The notes under the pieces were generated by a model, which saw only the letters and a list, made by a program, of their open reading frames with translations, had not been told where the DNA came from and did no database searches. The position numbers and the translations under genes are program-made. Of a stretch of DNA of 13,061 nucleotides, positions 7,690 to 13,061 are shown in pieces. Positions within the stretch are counted from its first letter, which is position 1. Every line of letters starts with the position of its first letter. The DNA comes from Desulfonema limicola (GTDB lineage Bacteria > Desulfobacterota > Desulfobacteria > Desulfobacterales > DYRC01): positions 1-13,061 of the forward strand of contig DYRC01000092.1 of the NCBI GenBank assembly GCA_020718925.1, read 5' to 3'.

Positions 7690-8328
7690 TCAGTTGCTAT
7701 ATTTCTCAGGAACAAGTTGTTTTAGCATGGAGTAGAAGGGAGGTAAGACTTCCGGCGTCTGTGGGTATTCACTGTCTATAGAAAAAAGATACGCTTCCTT
7801 TCTCATATCATTCAATGTGCCATGATCTAAATGCAATATATCAATCATGTATTGAGCCTTTTGAGCTTTTGCGTTATCTTTTGAGGTCGGATGAATTTTC
7901 CCCTCTATATCATATTCAAAGTAGTTTTCTATATCTGGCAATTCTATAGGGTTAAGAAATTTATTTTCATCATATTCATTTCCTTTGCGATGTTCACAGA
8001 ACTCTTTCTTAGGCTTCTTGTCTCTCGTATCACAATCAAATCCCTCACATGAAAGAGATAAATTATTGTAGTCAAAAATTAAATGAGTATATGGACTTTG
8101 AGGACGAATATGTTCAATATGTGAACGAATATTTTCAGAAGCTTGCTTTTCTTTTTTCAGAGGTGTTTGTTGTTGGCAATAAATACAAAGGGTTTTCTGC
8201 TCTCGCCATAAATGCTGATGAAGTTTTAATTTAATATTATCATCAAAAGCATTCCATACAGAAGGTTTTTCATTTGCTACATAATTATCAAATTCAGGAC
8301 AGCGTTCAGATTTATCAATGAATCTCAT
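7690..8328 (-). CDS. ptuB: Septu-like HNH endonuclease PtuB
   Basis: This 212-residue protein is a TIGR02646/PtuB-type HNH nuclease. A zinc-knuckle CIYC (C48, C51) precedes the core HIEHIRPQS (H70, E72, H73), followed by DYNNLSLSC (86-94), with further cysteines C99 and C111 that could complete the zinc site. In Septu and in the Ec78-type retron, PtuB is the effector nuclease bound to PtuA, attacking nucleic acid after phage infection. The start is 1 nt after the ptuA stop, with GAGGAAA upstream, so the two are translationally coupled. The gene is AT-rich relative to the flanks. No reverse transcriptase is nearby, so this is a stand-alone Septu-like pair rather than a retron. The HNH call is firm; the system name is by architecture. 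Confidence 0.87.
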   Translation of the reverse strand: MRFIDKSERCPEFDNYVANEKPSVWNAFDDNIKLKLHQHLWREQKTLCIYCQQQTPLKKEKQASENIRSHIEHIRPQSPYTHLIFDYNNLSLSCEGFDCDTRDKKPKKEFCEHRKGNEYDENKFLNPIELPDIENYFEYDIEGKIHPTSKDNAKAQKAQYMIDILHLDHGTLNDMRKEAYLFSIDSEYPQTPEVLPPFYSMLKQLVPEKYSN

Positions 8329-8329
8329 C

Positions 8330-9730
8330 TTAGAGTTTCCTCGTTTTTAATATATTTAACTGATGAGTGAGTCGAATAACAAAAGGGTCTTGCCGCCCCA
8401 GATCGGCAATTAAATTTTCTATAAGCAAGTTATTTTCAGGCGCATCTATCAAAGCCGGATTTAAACGCAGTAAATCAGCAACAGAATCAATTCTCTTCTG
8501 AGTTTCAAAATCTCGTAATGGGGTACCCATAATCTCTTTCAAAATACGATTAGGCTCAACTCCCTTGCTATGTAATCCGTCTCTGGCAGCATTATGAAAT
8601 TTTATTTGTTTTGTATTCTGATCTATATCTAAGAGGAATAAGTTTTTGGGATCAACAGACGCTATAATATGAGGGGAATGAGTAACAAGAATAACCTGAT
8701 TATTTAATCCGATATTTTTATAGAGTTTTAAAACTTCACTCTGCCATGTAGGATGTAAAGAATTTTCCGGCTCATCTATCATAATAAGACTATTCTGTAA
8801 GCTTAATTTATTTAGAAGAGCAGCCCTGTAATAAAGCTGCTTTTCACCTCCTGATAAATCCGAAAGCAATATCTTTTTTCCACTGACACTCTCAAAAATA
8901 GGCTCATCAGGGGTTATATCAACCAATTTTGTTCTTAAACTAACCCCTTGTAATAAATTGTTAATATTTGTGATATGATTCTCAATAGCATCTTTTCCGG
9001 TCTGATTTCTATTTTCAATCAGACTTTGCTTTACTGATTCTACAATATAATTTTTAACAGCCTCTTGCTGAGAAAATATATCAATCGGAAAAACAACTCC
9101 GTCTGCTTCAAAACCATTATGATAATCTTCGTCATCTTTCATCTTACCATCTATTATTCGTATATTTTTTTTGCTTCTCATCAAATCACTGTGATTTGCT
9201 ACAAAATAGATAACTTTGAAAATCTTAGAGAGTTTGTTTATTGGCAGAGCGCCAAAAAGCAAGAAATCATTTTGCCTTATTATAAATCCATTCGTGTCTT
9301 GTTCAAGTATATATGAAAAATTAAAGTGGAGTTTTTTTTGTTGAATATGATGTTTAAAGCGCTTATTTATTTCAGAAATTGCGGAAATTGCAGCAGTATG
9401 GCGCGTTTTTCTTAATACAGCGTCAGCGTCATTAATTAAATTTTGTAAAGAAAAAATATCATCTTTAGAAATTTCGATTTCTACTTCAATCTTATCGCAT
9501 ATAATTGCATTGCTTTCAGCTTCAAATCCCATAAGTGGTTCTTTTACCTTAAATATATTTGAACTTTCAGAAAAAATTCTCCTTAATAACTGTAGTATAG
9601 ATGTTTTTCCCGTACCATTGATACCGGCAATAACTATAACATCTGACGAATTTCCATCAGAATCTGTAAAGTCTGAAGTTAAGTCTCCAAACATCTTATA
9701 ATTTTTTACCTGTAATTTTCTGATTTTCAT
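8330..9730 (-). CDS. ptuA: Septu-like ABC/SMC-type ATPase PtuA
   Basis: This 466-residue ATPase has Walker A GINGTGKTS (36-44), ABC signature LSGGE (292-296), Walker B LIMIDEPE (315-322) and switch His351 in VTHSPHI. The C-terminal stretch DGLHSKGVEPNRILKEIMG (384-402) resembles the tail of PtuA-type ATPases in Septu and Ec78-type retrons. There is no OLD-type TOPRIM domain. PtuA is thought to sense infection or nucleotide state and to hold the PtuB nuclease in check. The frame is open to an ATG at 9787, but the ATG at 9730 has AAGGAG (9737-9742) six bases upstream and begins directly with the canonical MKIRKLQVKNYKMF, so I place the start there. It is followed by ptuB after 1 nt. Confidence 0.88.
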   Translation of the reverse strand: MKIRKLQVKNYKMFGDLTSDFTDSDGNSSDVIVIAGINGTGKTSILQLLRRIFSESSNIFKVKEPLMGFEAESNAIICDKIEVEIEISKDDIFSLQNLINDADAVLRKTRHTAAISAISEINKRFKHHIQQKKLHFNFSYILEQDTNGFIIRQNDFLLFGALPINKLSKIFKVIYFVANHSDLMRSKKNIRIIDGKMKDDEDYHNGFEADGVVFPIDIFSQQEAVKNYIVESVKQSLIENRNQTGKDAIENHITNINNLLQGVSLRTKLVDITPDEPIFESVSGKKILLSDLSGGEKQLYYRAALLNKLSLQNSLIMIDEPENSLHPTWQSEVLKLYKNIGLNNQVILVTHSPHIIASVDPKNLFLLDIDQNTKQIKFHNAARDGLHSKGVEPNRILKEIMGTPLRDFETQKRIDSVADLLRLNPALIDAPENNLLIENLIADLGRQDPFVIRLTHQLNILKTRKL

Positions 9731-9762
9731 TGCGTACTCCTTTTTTGTAAAGTTTAATATCT

Positions 9763-9793
9763 TATCTGTTGAATACTGACAATACAACAGATA
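9763..9793 (-). promoter_or_regulatory. 9-bp inverted repeat in the ptuA leader, candidate operator or RNA hairpin
   Basis: TATCTGTTG (9763-9771) and CAACAGATA (9785-9793) are perfectly complementary across a 13-nt spacer. The half-site spacing of 22 bp is two helical turns, suited to a dimeric regulator. It lies between the predicted start site and the ribosome site of ptuA, so it could act on DNA or in the transcript. Confidence 0.5.
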
Positions 9794-9812
9794 TCAAATC
9801 TTTCATTAATTT

Positions 9813-9842
9813 TTTATACTTCATCATTATAAATATTGTCAA
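9813..9842 (-). promoter_or_regulatory. Near-consensus sigma-70 promoter of ptuAB
   Basis: On the minus strand TTGACA (9837-9842) and TATAAA (9813-9818) are separated by 18 nt. The predicted start is near 9806, giving a leader of about 75 nt before the ATG at 9730. The surrounding DNA is AT-rich. The island thus carries its own promoter and does not depend on read-through from the M50 gene. Confidence 0.65.
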
Positions 9843-9856
9843 TAATTTTGTGATTG

Positions 9857-9896
9857 TTAAAGAGCTGCTGATCACTAATGATAAGCAGCTCTTAAA
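9857..9896. other. Long hairpin at the island edge, possible terminator of the M50-HlyD gene
   Basis: Arms AAGAGCTGCT (9860-9869) and AGCAGCTCTT (9884-9893) pair over 10 bp. After one mismatch ATCA/TGAT pairs for 4 bp around a CTAA loop, and two more pairs form outside. It starts one base inside the proximal repeat and 16 nt after the M50 stop codon. No clean T-run follows on either strand, so terminator function is plausible but not shown. It could instead be a recombination or regulator site of the island. Confidence 0.55.
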
Positions 9897-9897
9897 T

Positions 9898-9963
9898 ATG
9901 GCTTTCGTCAATCAGAATCCGCTCTCCCTCACCAACACGGCTATTGCGCGTTTCCAGAACCGA
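9898..9963. repeat. Proximal copy of the 66-bp direct repeat (attL-like, inside the M50-HlyD 3' end)
   Basis: It is identical to 7562-7627. It covers the third base of codon 684, codons 685-700, the stop of the M50-HlyD gene (9912-9914) and the next 14 bases. Coding DNA is therefore duplicated at the far end of the island. Confidence 0.97.
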
Positions 9964-12014
9964 TACAGAATGCTTTGCGCTTCGCCGTGAATCACCGCGC
10001 TGCCGCGTGTAACCCGATCCGGAAATGCTATTTTTTCCATAGGTCTCAATATCACGCGATACAGGCTTTGATGGCTGACCAGCGTTTTGTTTTCAAGCTT
10101 CACCGCCACGTCTCCGCCGTAAATTGAAGCCAGATAAGGCTCTTTCAATATCTTGGAACTGGTACGGTCAATTTCGCGCACGGAACAGAAGATTGCCGGA
10201 TCATCCCCGTTTTCCACATAAAACCGCGCCACGTCTCCGATGCTCACATCTTCAAGCGCATCTTCGGAAAGATATGCCTCAATCATAATGTCGTTGCGAT
10301 CTGCCGCAATACCCAGCAGCTTTTCTTTGCCGATCCACAAGCCCGGCTTTAATTCTTCGCCTACGTCTGTTATCGCTCCGTCAATGGGCGAGACAATTTT
10401 CATGCGCTGTTTCTGAGCGCGGTAGCCCTCAAGTTCTGTCATCGCGCCTGCAAGCTGTCGCTGTATTACCTGAGTCTGTTCCAGCAAATCGGTTTTACCG
10501 ATAAATCGCTCCAATTGCTTTTCAAGCATTTTCATTTTGATGTCCGCACGGTTTTCCTTATAATCCATCTGAGGTGATTCCAATGCAAACAGCAGATCGC
10601 CTGCCTTGACCTCCTGCCCGTTTCTGATTCGGATTTCTTTAAGCCGCGCCGGAAACGGCGGATAAATTCGGGCATACTTGCCGGATTTGATCAGCGCAGG
10701 CGCGTGAATCCGTGCATTCCAAGGAAAGGCTATCGCAAGAATGCCTACTGACAATAGAGATAATGTGATAAATATTCGCATGTTAAACCCCAGTCCTTCC
10801 CGTTGTAAAATCCAAATTCGCAGTTCGCTGTAAATCGGTCGGATGACAAACCAGCCCATTTCAACGCAGAATAAAAATACGCCTAATGCCTTGAAAAACA
10901 TATAATAAACCAATACTGCAATACCTGTGAACAGGATCAGGCGGTATATCCATGTTCCATACGCATACAACAGCACGATGTTATGTTTTTTCGGATCAAA
11001 GACTTCGGGAACAGGCGCGTTCACGCCCAGCAGATGTTTTCGTAAATGCCATCTTGCCAAAGCAAAAGACCTGTCCTGAAGATTCGGCAGATCCAGAAAA
11101 TCAGAGAGCATATAATAGCCGTCAAAGCGCATAAACGGGCTTAAATTCATCATCAGCGAGCGCACCCAGGTCAGCGTTGCCATGATAAAACACGCGCTTC
11201 GCAAAGGACCATCCTGCAAAAAACTCCACATCAGGGTTCCGATAACGGCTAAAACAAGCTCAACTACGGTTCCGGCAGCCACAATCCGCATTCGGGAATG
11301 GCGGTTAGTCAGCTTCCACGCTTCGGAATTATCGGTATAAAGCATGGGATACATGACCAGAAACGCGACACCCATTGTCGGGACTTTGAGTCCGTAAAAT
11401 TTTGACGTATACGCATGACCTAATTCGTGCATCAGTTTGGCAAGAAACAGAGCAATGCTGTAAAAGATAAATCCCTCAAATGAGAAGAAATACAGAAATG
11501 TGTGAAAAAACTCATCCCATGAGCGCATCAGCAGAAAAAAGGTAAGGCAGGAGATGAAAAAAAACAGATTGAGCGAAAACGGGCTGATGAACAGGCGCAC
11601 CAGTGGCAGAGTGGCGTCTAAAAACCGATCCGGTCGTATCAACGGAATGCGGATAAACAGATAGTGATGAAGCAGCCATTGGGCAAGGCTTTGCTTTTCC
11701 CGAAAAACCATAGTCTTCAAAGTAGCTAAGGCAATCGGGTCAGCCGGATCAAGCAGCAGATTGAGCGATAAAAACCGCGCCAACGCCTGCAAATCGTCAA
11801 CTCCGGGTTTGAGCGTGGTTTTCTGATGCAGGTCTGCCAGCACTTTTTCCGGATCGCCCAATCGCCACCGCGCCAAAATCTCAAATTCCGACCAGCCGAT
11901 GCGGAAAAAGCGGTTGCGAACCGGATCATGCAGGGTCCATGTCGGCGAGCCGTCAGAAAGCGGCGGTCCCGGCAAAAGTTTCAAATCCTCTCTGAGTTTG
12001 GGAAGCGTAGCCAT
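9912..12014 (-). CDS. PqqD-like / M50 zinc protease / HlyD-like fusion, putative peptide-processing exporter component
   Basis: This 700-residue membrane protein resembles the putative peptide zinc metalloprotease (YydH-like) family. A PqqD/RRE-like region (about 20-90, containing the RNRFFRIGWSEFEIL stretch) is followed by a multi-helix membrane domain (about 140-430) with the zinc site HELGH (196-200) and the M50 companion FDGYY (297-301). After the last helix (about 412-430) comes a HlyD-type region: lipoyl-like halves around 440-480 and 535-570, a coiled-coil hairpin between them (about 485-535), and a beta-barrel-like part to about 660. The family is linked to maturation or export of modified peptides, which fits the radical SAM/SPASM gene 115 nt upstream. 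No Shine-Dalgarno is seen before the ATG. The last 16 codons lie in the 66-bp repeat. Substrate unknown. Confidence 0.87.
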   Translation of the reverse strand: MATLPKLREDLKLLPGPPLSDGSPTWTLHDPVRNRFFRIGWSEFEILARWRLGDPEKVLADLHQKTTLKPGVDDLQALARFLSLNLLLDPADPIALATLKTMVFREKQSLAQWLLHHYLFIRIPLIRPDRFLDATLPLVRLFISPFSLNLFFFISCLTFFLLMRSWDEFFHTFLYFFSFEGFIFYSIALFLAKLMHELGHAYTSKFYGLKVPTMGVAFLVMYPMLYTDNSEAWKLTNRHSRMRIVAAGTVVELVLAVIGTLMWSFLQDGPLRSACFIMATLTWVRSLMMNLSPFMRFDGYYMLSDFLDLPNLQDRSFALARWHLRKHLLGVNAPVPEVFDPKKHNIVLLYAYGTWIYRLILFTGIAVLVYYMFFKALGVFLFCVEMGWFVIRPIYSELRIWILQREGLGFNMRIFITLSLLSVGILAIAFPWNARIHAPALIKSGKYARIYPPFPARLKEIRIRNGQEVKAGDLLFALESPQMDYKENRADIKMKMLEKQLERFIGKTDLLEQTQVIQRQLAGAMTELEGYRAQKQRMKIVSPIDGAITDVGEELKPGLWIGKEKLLGIAADRNDIMIEAYLSEDALEDVSIGDVARFYVENGDDPAIFCSVREIDRTSSKILKEPYLASIYGGDVAVKLENKTLVSHQSLYRVILRPMEKIAFPDRVTRGSAVIHGEAQSILYRFWKRAIAVLVRESGF

Positions 12015-12020
12015 TTAAGG

Positions 12021-12051
12021 ATTATAGATCAAAAATATCATCTTGTGTCAG
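12021..12051 (-). promoter_or_regulatory. Candidate promoter abutting the M50-HlyD start codon
   Basis: A perfect TATAAT (12021-12026) lies six bases before the ATG. A CTGACA box (12046-12051) sits 19 nt upstream of it, a slightly long spacing. The expected transcription start falls at or next to the ATG, which would give a leaderless mRNA and fits the missing ribosome site. Short spacing and chance AT-richness keep this tentative. Confidence 0.35.
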
Positions 12052-12129
12052 AAATTTTATGCTTTTGAAATCAGGGATGGTTTCGGAAGTTTATTTCGGG
12101 GTTGATATCGGAGAATGTATGAAGCGCAT

Positions 12130-13061
12130 TTAATTAGGCAGGCGAATCAGAGAATCGCAAGACTTGTGATTGAGCATGGCTTCGGCTTTGCATCCGCCGC
12201 CGCATAATGAAAATTCAGAACATTGCCGACAATATGATGAAACAAGATTGTGCCATACTTTGAGCGGTTCGGAATCTATCATCGCATCTAATGACGTATC
12301 CAGCAGATTTCCCAATATCAGAGGCGAATGATTGCAAGGTCTCACATTTCCCCACGGATCAACCGTTACATAAGACCTTCCTGCACCGCATCCTTTAGAT
12401 GATGAGGGGTAAAAACACTGCGGGATGTTAACGCTCAACTTTATGGCTGCGCCGGTATTTTGTATGCTCTCAATATCTGCCAACGCCTGTTTAAGCTGTT
12501 CATCGGTCGGAGCGCATTCATCATCAGATAATCCCACATAGCGGCTGAATACAAGCCTGTTAATACCCATCCGATTCGCCAAATCATACACAGATCGGAC
12601 TTGGAAATAATTGTAGCGGTTGATAATCGTGGATAAAGTTACAGGGATTCCGTGAGATACTGCCAATTTGATATTTTCAAGGCTATGCTCAAAAGAACCG
12701 TTTGCCTGAGTAAAAGCTTCGTGCGTAAAAGCATCTTTCCCATGCAGAGAAATCAGCAAGCCTTTCAAGCCCTTGGATGATAATAAAGTGTTTAATATTT
12801 CCTGTGGTTTATTCCATCTTGCATTGGTAAAAAGGGTAAAACTAAGTCCTTTTTTGTCAATCATGCGGATAAATTCATCAAAATACGGGGATAAGGTCGG
12901 TTCTCCTCCGGTGATGTTGATATGAGTAACATGAGGGGGAAGCTTTTCAATCAGGCTATGCCATTGCGACAAAGAAAGCCCGGCATTAGCTGTGTCGGTT
13001 TTGCGGCTCGGTTTGTCGCTGACAAACACATTGCCGCAACCTGCACAGTTATTGTTGCAGG
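12130..13061 (-). CDS. Radical SAM/SPASM enzyme, 5' end outside the window
   Basis: The frame runs off the right edge, so the start is missing. The radical SAM cluster motif CxxxCxxC is visible as CNNNCAGC, encoded at 13036-13059, upstream of a GTG at 13029 that therefore cannot be the true start. A SAM-binding GGEP (12898-12909) and barrel follow. The C-terminal SPASM region carries Cys codons starting near 12417, 12390, 12336, 12231, 12222, 12204, 12192 and 12159, including NVRPCNHSP and LCGGGC, enough for auxiliary Fe-S clusters. Such enzymes modify ribosomal peptides (thioether or C-C links) or mature protein cofactors. The M50-HlyD gene downstream supports a peptide-modification role. 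No precursor peptide lies between the two genes. Confidence 0.9.
   Translation of the reverse strand, partial: CNNNCAGCGNVFVSDKPSRKTDTANAGLSLSQWHSLIEKLPPHVTHINITGGEPTLSPYFDEFIRMIDKKGLSFTLFTNARWNKPQEILNTLLSSKGLKGLLISLHGKDAFTHEAFTQANGSFEHSLENIKLAVSHGIPVTLSTIINRYNYFQVRSVYDLANRMGINRLVFSRYVGLSDDECAPTDEQLKQALADIESIQNTGAAIKLSVNIPQCFYPSSSKGCGAGRSYVTVDPWGNVRPCNHSPLILGNLLDTSLDAMIDSEPLKVWHNLVSSYCRQCSEFSLCGGGCKAEAMLNHKSCDSLIRLPN

Larger units (their letters stand above)
7562..9963 (-). mobile_element. Septu-type defence island bounded by 66-bp direct repeats
   Basis: A perfect 66-bp direct repeat at 7562-7627 and 9898-9963 encloses two genes (ptuA, ptuB) and their promoter region, with a period of 2336 bp. 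The proximal repeat is the last 16 codons and stop of the M50-HlyD gene plus 14 bp beyond. The island is therefore at a gene 3' end that stays intact, the layout left by site-specific integration into gene ends. The interior is visibly more AT-rich than both flanks (not computed). No integrase, transposase or terminal inverted repeat is present, so movement would need help in trans or homologous recombination. An alternative is replacement of DNA between two related genes sharing this end. Confidence 0.7.

Noticed and set aside
9731..9787. Longer ptuA reading from the ATG at 9787
   Set aside because: It has no ribosome site, overlaps the leader inverted repeat, and adds residues before a canonical ATPase N-terminus; the ATG at 9730 has AAGGAG at correct spacing.
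7690..9898. Retron of the Ec78 type (PtuAB with reverse transcriptase and msDNA)
   Set aside because: No reverse transcriptase gene exists in the island or flanks; the leader hairpins alone do not make a retron RNA.
7533..12051. Shared CTGACACAA in the nspC leader (near 7533) and upstream of the M50 gene (near 12050)
   Set aside because: Only about nine bases are shared and no good -10 follows the first copy at proper spacing; chance is likely.
1..13061. CRISPR array, tRNA or rRNA genes, IS element
   Set aside because: No regularly spaced short repeats, no cloverleaf or rRNA-like conserved blocks, and no transposase or terminal inverted repeats were seen.

Overview
This is a gene-dense bacterial window with every convincing gene on the minus strand, so transcription runs from high to low coordinates. 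A class III PHA synthase (PhaE plus PhaC), an NspC-type polyamine decarboxylase, a multi-PAS HD-GYP regulator and a radical SAM/SPASM gene beside an M50-HlyD protein suggest a deltaproteobacterium (Desulfobacterota). That assignment rests on gene content only.

Region 1 (1-6129) is a tightly spaced five-gene run: phaE, phaC, a double-GAF protein, a PhaJ/MaoC-type (R)-enoyl-CoA hydratase, and a PAS4-HD-GYP-receiver protein, with gaps of 25 to 53 nt. It looks like one storage-polymer operon: the hydratase supplies (R)-3-hydroxyacyl-CoA, PhaEC polymerises it, and the last gene adds a predicted c-di-GMP phosphodiesterase whose C-terminal receiver has lost its phospho-acceptor Asp. A weak promoter with an inverted repeat over the expected start site lies upstream of phaE.

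Region 2 (6244-7404) is nspC, carboxynorspermidine/carboxyspermidine decarboxylase. The partner dehydrogenase is not in the window.

Region 3 (7562-9963) is the highlight: a compact, AT-rich defence island. It carries a Septu-like pair, ptuA (ABC-type ATPase) and ptuB (HNH nuclease), with its own near-consensus promoter and two inverted repeats. It is bounded by a perfect 66-bp direct repeat with a 2336-bp period. The repeat is the 3' end of the neighbouring M50 gene plus 14 bp past its stop, so the island sits exactly at that gene's end and leaves its C-terminus intact. No integrase is present. The distal repeat continues upstream into a short open stretch that resembles, but does not match, the M50 C-terminus.

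Region 4 (9912-13061) holds a PqqD-like/M50 protease/HlyD fusion and, upstream of it, a radical SAM/SPASM enzyme cut by the window edge. Together they suggest a peptide-modification (RiPP) and processing/export locus. No precursor peptide is visible in the window.
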